Positions 8,832 to 19,930 of a stretch of 64,000 nt of DNA are shown piece by piece. The notes beneath the pieces are model-generated. The model did not search any database, was not told where the DNA came from, and was given only the letters and a program-made list of their open reading frames with translations. A program made the translations under genes and the position numbers. The stretch lies in assembly GCA_902729315.2 (NCBI GenBank), contig LR746269.1, positions 9,274,231 through 9,338,230 of the forward strand. Direction: 5' to 3'. Position 1 is the first letter of the stretch, and each line of letters starts with the position of its first letter. The DNA comes from Spirodela intermedia (taxonomy: Eukaryota; Streptophyta; Magnoliopsida; Alismatales; Araceae).

Positions 8832-11736
8832 ATGCCGTCGATATCCTGCGCCAACCTGCTGGAGTTGGTGTCTCAGACGGCGGTGGACTTCGCTTCCCCG
8901 ACGAGACCGCTGAACCCACGCCTCTCCCGCGCCGTGACGGTTCCGGGCATCATCTCCGACTCCGGCGGGATCGGCGGCGCCACCGGCCACTCCTCCGACG
9001 ATCCGGTTCCTCCCTTCGTCGCCGGCGCTTGCGACTCCCCCTTCCCCCTTGAACGGCGGATCATCGTCACCAACCAGCTTCCCGTCCTTGCTCACCGGGA
9101 CTCCTTCACCCGCCGGTGGCGCTTCTCCTGGGACACCGACGCCCTCTCCCTCCAGCTCCGCGCGGGGTTCCCCGCCGGGACGGAGGTCATCCACATTGGC
9201 ACCCTCCGGCCGCCGCCGCCGCGACCGTCGACCGGCGGCGACCCCATTGTCGAGGCCGCCGATCAGGAGGAGATCGCCCATCACCTGTACGAGAAGTTCC
9301 GCTGTGTGCCCGTCTTCCTCTCCGATGATCTCCACCACCGTTTCTACCACGGCTTCTGCAAGCGCTACCTCTGGCCGCTGTTCCACCACTCTCAGCCGAT
9401 CTCCACCACCGCCGGCGCCGCCCGCTTCGACCGCGCCCTCTGGCAGGCCTACGTCTCCGCCAACAAGGCCTTCTCCGACAAGGTGACGGAGGTCCTTGAC
9501 CCCGACGAGGACTACGTCTGGGTCCACGACTACCATCTGCTGGTTCTCCCCACCTTCCTCCGCCGCCGGTTTCACCGCGTCAAGCTCGGCTTCTTCCTCC
9601 ACTCCCCCTTCCCCTCCTCGGAGATCTACCGGACGCTTCCCGTTAGGGAGGAGATCCTCAAGGCGCTGCTCAACTCCGACATGGTCGGCTTCCACACCTT
9701 CGATTACGCCCGCCATTTCCTCTCCTGCTGCAGCCGGATGCTGGGGATCGACCACCGGTCCAAGAGAGGGTTCATCGGCCTCGAATACTACGGGAGGATC
9801 GTCGGCATCAAGATCCTCCCTGTCGGCGTGGACATTGGGCAACTGGAGACGGTTATGAGGTCGCCGGCGGCCAGCGAGAAGACCCGCCAACTGATGCAGC
9901 AATTCCACGGCAGGACGGTGCTCCTGGGCATCGACGACGTCGATCTGTTCAAGGGCATCAGCCTCAAGTTCCTAGCCATGGGCCAGCTCCTGGAAGATCA
10001 CCCAGAATGGAGGGGACGAGCGGTCCTCGTCCAGATCGCCAACCCTGCGAGGAGCGGCGGGAAGGAGGTGCAGGAACTGTTGGACGAGATGGTCGCCATC
10101 GCCAATGAGATAAACCGCCGCTTCGCCGTTCCAGGGTACGACCCGATTGTCCTCATCCACCGGCGGCTGCCCCCCCACGAGAGGGTCGCCTTCTACGCCA
10201 TCGCTGAGTGCTGCGTGGTCAACGCCGTGCGGGACGGCATGAACCTGGTGCCCTACGAGTACACCGTCTGCCGGCAGGGGAGCCCGGCTGCGGCGGCGGA
10301 GGGCTGCCCGAGGAGGAGCATCATCGTGGTCTCGGAGTTCATCGGCTGCTCCCCGTCGCTCAGCGCCGCCATCAGAGTCAACCCCTGGAACGTCGACGCG
10401 GTGGCGGAGGCCCTGAGCGTCGCCCTCAAGACCCCAGCGGCGGAGAAGCAGCTACGCCATGAGAAGCATTTCAGGTACGTCAGCTCCCACGACGTTGCCT
10501 TCTGGGCGGGCAGCTTCGACCGGGACCTGCAGAGGGCCTGCAGACACCATTTCCTCAAGAGGGTCTGGGGGATCGGCTTCGGCCTAGGATTCAGGGTCGT
10601 CGCCCTCGGCCCCAGCTTCAGGAAGCTCTCGGTGGAGCACATCGTCTCCGTCTACAGGAAGACGACCAGCAGGCTGCTGCTGCTCGACTACGACGGAACG
10701 ATTCTGCCTCAGGCGTCAGCAAGTAAGGCCCCCGGCGAGGAGGTTATCTCCCTGCTCAGTAGCCTCTGCAGCGATCCAAAGAACGTCGTCTTCCTCGTCA
10801 GCGGCAGAGGGAGACACTCCCTGAGCGACTGGTTCGGCACCGTCGAGAACCTGGGGATCTCCGCCGAGCACGGCTTCTTCATGAGGCATCTATCTATCTA
10901 TTTCTGTCTATCTATCCATCTATCCATCTTTATCGTTGGCAGAGAGCTCTGATCTCAGGTCATCGGCAAACGAACCAAAATTGTTGGTTTTTGTTTTCTG
11001 GCGAGAGTGGGAATCAAACAGTGTGGAATTGATTGCAGGTGGGGTAGGGACACGCAGTGGGAGACTTGCTCGCCGGCCGTTGACTTTAGATGGATGGAGA
11101 TGGTGGAGCCTGTCATGAGGGTTTACGCGGAGACGACCGACGGCTCGTGGATCGAGCGTAAGGAGAGCGCCCTGGTCTGGCACCACCATGACGCCAATCC
11201 GGACTTCGGGTCGAGGCAGGCGAAGGAACTCCTCGACCACCTCGAGAGTGTTCTCGTCAACGAGGCCGTTGTCGTAAAAAGAGGCCACCACATCGTTGAA
11301 GTCAAACCCCAGGTATGGTGATGATGATCGGCCATCTTCCTCGGACAAGAAGATGGGATCAAAATGTGGGGAAACTCGGGGGTCAAGATGGATGAGAATA
11401 TTTATCTTTCAGGGCGTCAGCAAGGGGAAGGTGGTGGAGGGTCTCGTCGCGGCGATAGCCACAGGAGGGAAGCCCGTTGACTTTATCTTCTGCGTCGGGG
11501 ACGATCGATCGGACGAGGACATGTTCGAGAGCATCGCCGGAGCGGTGAAGGTACGGAGGCTGGCCACCGCCGAGGCGACGGAGGTCTTCGCCTGCACTGT
11601 CGGGCAGAAGCCAAGCAGGGCGAGGTACTACCTTGACGATCCGGCGGAGGTTATAAGGACTCTCCAGGGCTTAGTCTCCGCCTCCACGCGGCCTCCCAAC
11701 CCCGCCACCGCCATCCAGGTGTCCTTTGAAAGCTGA
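8832..11736 (+). CDS. Class II trehalose-6-phosphate synthase/phosphatase-like protein
   Basis: Three exons, 8832-10885, 11039-11312 and 11413-11736, give 883 residues, normal for plant class II TPS (TPS5-11 type). Residues about 60-545 are the GT20 synthase-like domain (VWVHDYHLLVLPTFLRR, LGFFLHSPFPSSEIYR, NAVRDGMNLVPYEY). Residues about 600-850 are the HAD phosphatase-like domain with LDYDGT (618-623) and GDDRSDED (805-812). The first synthase loop reads VTNQLP where active enzymes have SNRLP, and the VxR-DYSKG block is GIDDVDLFKG. Such changes are typical of class II proteins, usually regarded as sugar-signalling regulators rather than active synthases. Intron 1 needs a non-canonical GC donor: ATGAG|GC at 10886 and GCAG|G at 11038-11039 restore HGFFMRWGRDTQWE in phase 2. 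Intron 2 is ordinary GT-AG. The first 23 residues include the CANLLELVS block common to class II N-termini. Confidence 0.95.
10888..10924 (+). repeat. TCTA/TCCA tetranucleotide microsatellite at the start of TPS intron 1
   Basis: Imperfect ATCT/ATCC repeats begin two bases inside intron 1, directly against the GC donor site. The intron is short (153 bases) and ends with a normal TTGCAG. Confidence 0.85.
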
Positions 11737-11790
11737 AATCTTTCTCTGGAGAATGAATGGTGAGCCAATGTCTTCTCCTCGAAGCTCATC

Positions 11791-11997
11791 AGGCAATCCT
11801 CTCTCTCTCTCTCTTGCTCGCTCCCTCCCTCTCTCTCTCTTCTCTCTCTCTCCCTCTCTCTCTCTCGCTCCCTCTCTCTCTCTCCCCTCACTCTTTCTCT
11901 CCTCTCTATCTCTCTCGCTCGCTCTCTCTCTCTCCCCTCTCTCTTTCTCTCCTCTCTATCTCTCTCGCTCCCTCCCTCCCTCTTTATCTCTCTCTCT
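11791..11997 (+). repeat. Pyrimidine-rich CT/CCCT tract downstream of TPS
   Basis: About 200 bases of nearly uninterrupted C/T with CTCTCTCC units, starting about 55 bases after the TPS stop. It contains internal duplicates of a CTCTATCTCTCTCGCTC-like unit. The open frames across it are low-complexity artefacts. Confidence 0.85.
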
Positions 11998-12705
11998 TGT
12001 ATATGTTGAATATGAAGGATTTAGTGGTGAGATAAATAAAGAATAATAAAACATATTAATAATAAATTAAAATCATATTTGAATCTATGAAAACATATGA
12101 AGGTGACCTTTTAGATTAGCACAGAGTAATTGTCCAATAACTTACTCAAGAGAGATAAGATGTTTTAAGAGTGACTGACTATGTGTGACTTAAGGACTAT
12201 AACCTCCTTATTTATAGATAAAAAGTGATTAGTCTTTTGATATATTTTTATGATTTATTATATCATAAAATTAAAATAAGATCTAGTTTCTATACATATT
12301 TATATTTATATTCATATTTACAAGAGAGTCTATAATATTATATATTTAAATTATAATGAATTATTTTAAGTGGAATTAACTCAATGATAGCCTCATAATA
12401 TATAATTATTCACATTGAGATTAATTTCAAAAATACATGTCATAGAAAATTACGTCGCACTGGTGAAATCTGTAATTCGCAGATAATGTATATTAGTTTA
12501 TATAAGTTAGTGTTTGGTTAACATTTTTATTTTGTAGTTTAGTGTCGACGAGGCAGGGCACTCAGTCCAACAGGTTTGTCTACCCTCAATCAAGTGATGG
12601 AAGAGATGCATCGACTCTTCCACGCAATGGGATCTGGCCTCTTCGTCGCTCCGCCTCCGTCTCCAGCCCATCTCCAACCATCTTCCATCATTCAAGGACC
12701 ACCAG
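11998..12705. other. AT-rich intergenic stretch without recognised genes
   Basis: Very AT-rich from 12040 to 12540, with no open frames of interest. From 12540 the sequence becomes GC-richer as arm 2 of the inverted duplication is approached. Confidence 0.6.
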
Positions 12706-15113
12706 AAGAGCCACGGAGGAAAGGAAGCTAAGGCCGAGTTCTCATTGGAAACCAGAGTTCTTTCTCTCCGTAATCATGGACATCAAAAGAGATATATTTT
12801 CTAGTGAGGAGTTGACTTGGGCCGTTCCTAGATCGATATGAGCGGAAGTTGATGCTCTTGCCGTTAACGCGAGCGAGCAACTAAACGTTCTATCGACTCC
12901 ATTGCCATTACTTGGACGGCTGAACGGTTCGATATCGCTATAAATAGATTTGACTCTTGCCGTGGAGACCAAGGCAGTCTTATCCAATGAGATGCGCGCT
13001 TAGAACAGCTGATTGACGCTTTCTTTTAAAGCTTTTTTCCCACCCGAGGAGACGAGCTCAAGTGAGCTTCCGCCACGATTCTTTCCCGAGGTTAGCCTGT
13101 CACGGACTGGATCACCCGTAGAGAAACCTTTCGAAACGGATAGGAAGAGCATAAATAGAAAGAAGAGGGAGGTGAGAAGGGACTGAATTCAGCAGGAAGC
13201 AAGATACACGGAGAAGCCATGGGTAAGGAGGCGCCTAGGCCGTTGACGGCCATGGGGATTATTCGGAAAGGTGCAAATCTTTTCTGGAGGAGCGCTAAGC
13301 CCATGCTCTCCATCCTGGTTATCATTCTTGTGCTCAACTATGTCTGCCTCTCTAGAACCTCGTCTATCGTCGACTCTTCAATTTCGCACTTCCTCAGGCG
13401 TAAAAACCTCCTACGCAGACTGGAGAATGGTACTGACGCATTTAATTCGATCGTTAACGAATCTTGGGATGAAATCCGGCAGATTATCAGAGCCGTAGTT
13501 GTTGTGTCGTTGACTTATTACCTGCTCTATTCGTTCATCGTTATAGCGATCATTTACACTGTCGCCATGGTCGGGAAGAGCCGGACGGTGGCCCTAAAGG
13601 ACCTCGTCGTCAGGATCCGGAGGACCTGGATGGGCACGATGGCCACAAACATCTATGTCTACTTTCTCACCTCGGGTTATCTGAGCTTCTGCGTCTTGCT
13701 GATGAGTGCTGTCGCCTTCTTCGGCGGCATTTCCGCTGCGACTCTTGCCTTGATCGCGGCCATGGCCATCCTGGGATTTCTTTTCTTTCTACACTTGAGC
13801 ATGCTTTGGTCACAAGCCGTTGTGGTCTCCGTGATGGAGGAAGGACGCTCCGGGATATTCGCTCTTGGAAGGGCAGCGGAGCGCGTCCAAGGGATGAAGG
13901 GATCAGGGTTCAGAGTAAACTTTCTCCTTTTCCTCGTTGTGGCCTTGGCCCAGACGTTGATCTCAACAGCAACTTTTTTCCCTTTGCCCGATCTGCTCAG
14001 CTCGATCATCTTCTCGTTAGTCTACCTGCTGGTGATGGTGTTAATCCAGGCCGTCAACGTGGTGTTCTACTACGAGTGCCAGGAGAATCAAGAAGAAGCA
14101 GCCACGAGGATGGAGAACTTAGCGTACACGAGGGCTCCACTCGAGGAACCATGAGGCGACCCTCCCTCGAGTCTAGAGAGATGGCGAAGCTTTGTGACTC
14201 AACTGGGTGGATGTTCTTCGTCATCTGTAGCAGTCTACAACTCCGCCTTTATGGTTATTTTCGCAGCCATCATTATCAATATGTCCGTCAGATCTGGGAA
14301 AGCGCTTACTCGTCTTTGTGAACTTGTTCTTGGTTAATTAATGCCTAGTGGTGCATCACTCTTCGTTGATGAATCTCAACTGGCGATCAAGCTGTCTTTC
14401 AAAGGGACGGCTCTCTTCTGGTACCTGTTCCATTCCTAGATCCATTTCCACGGAGTCAATTAATTGTCGCAGATGTGTTCTTAATGCCTTCAAAACATAA
14501 CATCTTGTAAGGCCCATAACGCGAGCTGCTGTCTGGAGAGCAGCTGCCCTGGATTTGTGTCCAGATCCCTTGAAACCCAAGCGGAGCCGAAGCATCCAAA
14601 ACGTTGACTTGCTTGCTTTTTTGAGACGATAATCAGAATAAAATGAAGATTTATCCATCAAACTGTTCAGTTTCTTTCGACTTTTCGAAACATACACAAG
14701 ACCTCATATCCTAGACACCTTCACAACTTTGGATCCCTTGTTCAAACGGTTGACTCGCAAGTATGTCAACGTACTCAGAACCCCACTCTCTGATAGCACC
14801 CAGTAGTTCCTTTTGTTGAGCGGGGGAATCCACCAGCTGCAGTTCTCAGTGACTCTCCTTCTTCACTTCTCATTGCTCCGTCTCTCTTCTCTTTCTTCCT
14901 TCTGTCGCGAAGAAACCCTCCTGTTGATATGTTCTTACTTCTGGTTATGAAAGCACGACGCTTAATGGGTTCTCCTCTGTGAGATTACAAGAGTAATCCC
15001 TGAGTGAGAATCACAAACAATAAAAGAGAAAACTTCCTATGGCAAGCGAGTAAGGGGGGGGGGGGGGGGGAAGGGAACGGGGATGAGAGGAGTGAGAGGG
15101 AAGGGAGGGAAAG

Positions 15114-15144
<31 letters not shown>

Positions 15145-15358
15145 GAGATTTGGACAGAGAAATAAGGAGATAAGCAGCTGACTCGGGGATGTCCGTACCG
15201 TCGTCCTCCAGTGACAGTCTGACTCGCAGTGGATGATATATTATGAATTCATGCTGGGTCTGTTGATTTCAGAGGTGACGAAACACATCCTTCGCGGTTG
15301 AAGTCAACGAAGAGACCTGCATCACGAACATCCAAATCGAGTGAGTACATAGTAGCCA
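12706..15358. repeat. Arm 2 of the large inverted duplication
   Basis: This is the plus-strand partner of 1308-4926. It holds the gene at 13219-14154, its promoter (CATAAATAG at 13150-13158), the 3' flank (GGCGAAGCTTTGTGACT near 14180, matching near 3490 on the minus strand) and distal flank to about 15358. A G homopolymer of about 18 bases (15053-15070) and a GA-rich tract (15110-15150) correspond to a purine-rich stretch in arm 1 (minus strand, about 1560-1650). Confidence 0.85.
13219..14154 (+). CDS. Multi-pass membrane protein, subfamily I copy 2
   Basis: Intronless gene for 311 residues starting MGKEAPRPLTAMGIIRKG, the inverted paralogue of 3520-4458. It has the same span pattern (about six hydrophobic segments), the block WSQAVVVSVMEEGRSG and the tail NVVFYYECQENQEEAA. 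The differences are concentrated in the loop after the first span (about residues 45-90), where this copy reads SRTSSIVDSSISHFLRRK. The transmembrane and C-terminal parts are much better kept. Conservation of the open frame while the loop diverges suggests both copies have been under coding constraint. Function unknown; see the partner gene for the family reasoning. Confidence 0.85.
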   Translation: MGKEAPRPLTAMGIIRKGANLFWRSAKPMLSILVIILVLNYVCLSRTSSIVDSSISHFLRRKNLLRRLENGTDAFNSIVNESWDEIRQIIRAVVVVSLTYYLLYSFIVIAIIYTVAMVGKSRTVALKDLVVRIRRTWMGTMATNIYVYFLTSGYLSFCVLLMSAVAFFGGISAATLALIAAMAILGFLFFLHLSMLWSQAVVVSVMEEGRSGIFALGRAAERVQGMKGSGFRVNFLLFLVVALAQTLISTATFFPLPDLLSSIIFSLVYLLVMVLIQAVNVVFYYECQENQEEAATRMENLAYTRAPLEEP

Positions 15359-15551
15359 GTAATATCCAGGCTCACGTATTTATCTATTCATGGGTAGTTT
15401 CCACATTTGTGCATGCATTAATAGGATCTGTTAAACCTTCAGCTGCTGAACTTTTGGGCAACTGAATGGCTTGCTGCGCAAGTGGGAAGACATCGGCTCT
15501 CCTCTCTCTCTCTCTCTCAGACGCAATGGGGTATCAACCAGTTTCCTTTAA
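14155..15551. other. 3' flank and intergenic DNA after subfamily I copy 2
   Basis: Up to about 15358 this is duplicated flank. The minus frame at 14356-14697 (113 codons) lies wholly in duplicated non-coding flank and is not kept in arm 1, so it is probably not a gene. From 15359 to 15551 is unique DNA with a short CT tract near 15500. Confidence 0.5.
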
Positions 15552-15815
15552 TGGGCCGAGACCCATTTTCAGTGACCTTCAGACGATGCTTGAAATATGT
15601 GCTGGCCCAAAACAATCCTTTGTTCAGGGAGAAACTTTCGGCCCGGTAGTGGGATGCTTATCTCGACTCAAAGTAAGCCCCTTAACATATCTGGGAGGGC
15701 GGGTCGGGGTAGCTGTCAGCCCATTAAAAACCACAAATAGTCACCGTCTCGGCCCTTTAGCCCAATCGCTTCCGACACGACCGGCCGTCTCTGCCGGAGG
15801 GTTTGCCTAGGGTTT
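15552..15815 (+). promoter_or_regulatory. Site II and telo-box elements of the SR-protein gene
   Basis: TGGGCC (15552-15557) and GGCCCA (15604-15609) are site II elements. A telo-box TAGGGTTT is at 15808-15815. This pair is typical of plant housekeeping and translation or RNA-processing genes. No TATA box is evident. A leader intron is likely, because the start codon at 16386 follows the acceptor-like GATTCAG, with a donor possibly at GGAG|GTATCT (about 15872) or CAAG|GTCTTT (about 15965). Confidence 0.55.
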
Positions 15816-16385
15816 CCGTGGCCGCGGTCGCCCGGTGCTTGGGCATCGGAACTGGAAGCGGAGCTCCGTGGAGGTATCTAGAGAGTCTTTTCGTCCTTCT
15901 TACCGATAGGAGCATTGCATTACTTTGCACGGGTGGATCGGTTCCGCGTCTTCTCTGCGCGCAAGGTCTTTTGAGATCTGATTGTTCTTAATTTCTCCCT
16001 ACATGCGATTCCAAGTAGCCTGTTGAAGTTTTCTGTAGATTATCGGGCAATCAGTCGGAACTTCTTCGTTTTCAGTTTGACGGTCGTTTCTGCTTTAGCA
16101 CCGTTTTGGGGGTTTGCCGCCCTGAGGATTTAGTTTGCGGTTATCTGCTTGACGTCTTTCCATCGTCCAATGTACTCGAAATTTCTTTTTCTCCACTTTG
16201 AATTGTTTTTTCCTCTTGGCATCCTCCATGGAAAGTCTGGTTACTCCCCGGCACACACTATTTAGTGTTTCATTTTCACTTCTCTGCCGGAAGATATAGG
16301 CTTTTTTGTTAAAGATTTTATTTCTTTTCATAACCCATGTCAAGAAGTTCGACTGTACATGAAACTATAATGACCTGATTCAGAG

Positions 16386-19300
16386 ATGGCTCGCATCTAC
16401 GTGGGGAACCTCGACTCACGGGTGACCGAAAGGGAGCTCGAGGACGAGTTCCGCGTATTTGGCGTTTTGAGAAGGTACGGTGGGAGTGTTTTTTAGGATA
16501 ATTTACTTTAAGATATATCTGAGAGTCGGATTGGGGTTGTTGACATCATCTATCATTACTGTAATTCATTTCCGTATTGACCTTCAAATCAGTGTAAAGC
16601 AACGGGAACTATATGGGTTACCCGACATTCTCCTGATATCTCATCTTTGTGTAAACTCATTTGGCACATATCTGTTCTCTATTAACGGTGGATGATTTGT
16701 TTCAATGGAAGAACGTTGGATTAATCAGGATATGTGGCAGTTGCGACCAATGTCGTTGCAGTAGACCTGTGTACCCTTAGTTCAGAGATTCGAACATATA
16801 CTATTGGTATTTTTAAATGTCTTTGAAATTTAAACCCGTCAATCTGCCTTCATCAACACCTTGGTATTTTTATTTTTTATACTATGTATACATGTTGAGA
16901 GCTATCAGCTCTGTTTTTCTTGTAGTTATGCCACGTAGAATAACGGCCACAGTAGCGAAATATAGCTATTTTTCTCTTAGTTTGCTGAAGTTTTCCTGAG
17001 GATTGAATTACTATATGATCCACAGAAAAATATTTACCATGAGTGTTACTTGATGGAAATGACAATTTAAAGCTCTCTTCTCTGTTCCTTAACGTGTGGC
17101 TAAATATTTGTTTTTACTATGTTATTTGTTCTGTTAAGTGGTATGTTATCTCAACAGGATACCATTAGATCTTAAGTCATAATCTAAACGAGGGCCATAC
17201 TGTTCTCCGTCTGGGTTCATATCATTGTTTGAAGGTGGTGAAGGGGTTGCACATTATTCACTCCTTACTTTTCGCCTTATACTTAATATGGAGATCCACT
17301 CGTGAAGAACCATGCTTCGAATATCACAATTATTCTTTTTTTTTTGAATTTTGAGTGCAAGGTCTAGCAAGGGCACAAGTAAAATTCAGTGCCAAGTATA
17401 TTATGCATTTCAGTATCCAGATTATTACAGCCTTGATATAAGAAAATTGAGAACCTGTGCTCGATTCGCTACACATCTTTGTATATCTATGAGTGAAGTA
17501 TCATACTAGTGTAACCTTGTTACCTCTTTTTCACAAAATTAGAAACAGGAATTTCCAGGATATCTGGTGCTAGTTGTATTGTGTCTTCATATGAGACTAG
17601 AAAAATATCCTACATTGGTGGTACACTAACGCTTATGTCATAGCAGCATGGATTCAGGCTGGACATCTAACGTTCTTTTTTGCTCTTTGGAATGGGTTCA
17701 GACATTTGACTTTCCTTTCTCTCTTCCTTTGAACTGTGGTATCTGAGATGGATTCATTGTACAACTTCTTGGTGATCTTTTTTTTTTCCTGTTCGTGTTA
17801 TTTTACTTACAGAAGGCTCATTTCCTCATATTTTATATGATTAGAATAACCCGTTTAATTGATAGTTAATTGTTTTGAATATTTGTGTGCAGTGTATGGG
17901 TTGCCCGTAAACCACCCGGTTATGCTTTTATTGACTTTGACGACCGACGAGATGCTCTTGATGCTATCCGTGAGCTGGATGGTCCGTGAATAAGTATATA
18001 GGCTTTTTTGTAATATGTATGCAATCTTTTTTTCCCATGAAATTGAGTGTCCTTTACAGTTACTAGTCTGAATATATCTATTTACATGCTTATACGTAAA
18101 TCAACTCGTGTCTTTTATCTTATTTTTTAGCATAGTTTGATGCTTATGTATAAATGCTTACAATTACTAGTCTTGGGTAAAAACTGTTTCCAGTATCCTT
18201 TGGTGCAACAGCATGGTTTTCAATGATTGGATTTATGTTTTCTTGATCTTTTTAAATAGGTAAAAATGGATGGAGGGTAGAGATGTCACACGGAGGACGT
18301 GGCCATACCCGTGATCGACCTGGAGGTTCTGATATGAAGTGTTACGAGTGTGGTGAGCCAGGACATTTTGCCCGTGAATGTCGCCTTCGTATTGGTTCCA
18401 GAGGATTGGGAAGTGGAAGGCGCCGTACTCCAAGTCCCCGGTACCGCAGGAGCCCCAGCTATGGTCGAAGGTAATGCTAGAAAATCATATTTCTGAGAGG
18501 ATAAAATTTAAAGGGTTTTGCTTTCTTTTCTCTGTCATGAAGTGGCAAAGTTCTGGAAACCATGACTGAATGAGTCCAGAGTTTCCAATAGTATTTGGAT
18601 CATCTATAGAGAATATGAAGCTATTGCAGCTGAACTGGTCATGGGATATTTGTTATAAGTCAATAAGAAGCATGACTTTTGATTCTCCCTGCATAGTAGA
18701 AAGGCCCTGAATAGACTAAAAAGCATGGCGGATGAAAGGAAATATAATCCATTAAAGGATGCTTGACTTCATGGCCCAAGGAACCATCAAAGAGCACAAG
18801 TACACAGGGAAGTGCCCCATGTATCCCATGTTCAAATTCTGTGCCAATTTGATCTGACTGCTGTTGTTTTCCCCTATCCAGGAGCTACAGCCCCCGTAAC
18901 CGCTCACCTCGCCGCCACAGCATCTCACCTCGTCGCCGCAGCATCTCTCCTCGGCGACGCAGTGTCTCCCCTCGCCGCCGCAGTGTCTCCCCTCGCCGCC
19001 GCAGCATCTCCCCTCGCCGCCGCAGCATCTCTCCTCGCCGTCGCAGCATCTCGCCTCGCCGACACAGTGTCTCCCCTCGCCACCGCAGCATCTCCCCTCA
19101 CCGCCACAGCATCTCCCCTCGTCACCATAGCATCTCCCCTCACCACCGTAGCATCTCCCCTCATCGCCGCGGCATCTCCCCTCACCACCGCAGCATCTCC
19201 CCTCATCGCCGCAGCATCTCCCCTCACCACCGCAGCATCTCACCAGGCCATCGCAGTATCTCCCCTCGACATAACAGCATCTCCCCTTCCCCCAGCAGAA

Positions 19301-19590
19301 CATCCCCTCGTGGCCACAGTGTCTCACCTCCTCACCGTAATGTCTCCCCCCCCCGTCACAGCGCCTCTCCGCACAACCAGAGCATCTCCCCAAGCCGCCG
19401 CAGCTACAGCAGGTCAAGGTCTCCATCATACAAGCATGCCAACGACGAATCCCCATATGCCAACGGGTAAGCTTTCATTGCCTAAATTTCTTTGTTGCTT
19501 TGCATTCTAGTTGGGGGGTGGGGGCTCACAGTGTCTGCCACGCCGTGCAGCAACTCTGATGGTCGGGCTGAGCGCCGCAGCAGGAGCTGA
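16386..19590 (+). CDS. RSZ21/22-type serine/arginine-rich splicing factor with expanded RS domain
   Basis: Five coding exons, 16386-16474, 17893-17981, 18260-18470, 18882-19466 and 19551-19590, with all phases consistent, give 337 residues. The RRM starts [20 protein letters not shown] and contains the RNP1-like GYAFIDF (39-45). A CCHC zinc knuckle follows (C87, C90, H95, C100; [14 protein letters not shown]). Then comes [13 protein letters not shown]. The end is [16 protein letters not shown], like the ends of Arabidopsis RSZ22/RSZ21 proteins. These act in spliceosome assembly and 5' splice-site choice in the nucleus. Known family members are about 185-200 residues. The excess comes from exon 4, about 195 codons filled with some 22 heptads of the type RRRSISP. 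The donor of intron 2 (G|GTCCGT) is weak, and intron 1 is long (1.4 kb). Most of the large alternative frames over exon 4 are repeat artefacts. Confidence 0.93.
18903..19392 (+). repeat. 21-bp coding minisatellite encoding S-[IV]-S-P heptads
   Basis: A 21-base period runs through exon 4 of the SR gene. In frame it reads xxxS(I/V)SP about 22 times. The early units are [14 protein letters not shown]. From about 19080 on, many Arg are replaced by His ([14 protein letters not shown]) and one unit reads RRGISP. The last units (19280-19392) are degenerate (RTSP, NVSP, SASP). The period never shifts frame. Confidence 0.95.
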
Positions 19591-19930
19591 GCACCGGGAA
19601 TGTCGCCTGTTTATTGCAAAAGCTCGCTTCCTCTGCATCTGAGTAAATGTTTCCAACCATCCCACTACCCTGGGTTTGGATGTGGCTTAATTTCCTGCAT
19701 GTCGTTCTATATTTTATCATGCTTGGCTGTTTCTTGTTGGTAAATTGTAGGCGAAGTAGCTCTGATTTTAAAGACTGGTTGACTTCTGCTGAGATCTGTA
19801 ATCTCTCTTCTTCATGTTGATGAGGTCGTCGTCCCACTTAAAAGACTGCCCAGCCTTGCCGCATCACCACCCTTTGACTCTGCTCCTTCCCCCCTGGCCT
19901 CGTTCTTGCCACCTCCGCCATAAAAGAGGA
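19591..19930. other. 3' UTR and spacer after the SR gene
   Basis: Contains the presumed 3' UTR of the SR-protein gene up to perhaps 19750. No other gene was recognised. Confidence 0.5.

Noticed and set aside
8673-9908. 411-codon minus frame opposite TPS exon 1
   Set aside because: Antisense shadow of a GC-rich coding exon; composition Glu/Gly/Val-rich, no domain.
10886-10936. Canonical GT donors at 10906 or 10935 for TPS intron 1
   Set aside because: They leave phases 1 and 0, whereas exon 2 requires phase 2, and they would add non-conserved residues.
14356-14697. 113-codon minus frame MYVSKSRKKLN...
   Set aside because: Lies in duplicated non-coding flank, and the frame is not kept in the other arm of the inverted duplication.
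18903-19392. CRISPR-like regular repeats
   Set aside because: A 21-base period without spacers inside a plant exon; a coding minisatellite.
18752-19510. Long frames over the SR exon on both strands (232 residues Ala-rich plus; 234 residues Gly/Cys-rich minus)
   Set aside because: They are alternative readings of the 21-base repeat. The RS-domain frame is the only one with matching splice phases and conserved flanks.
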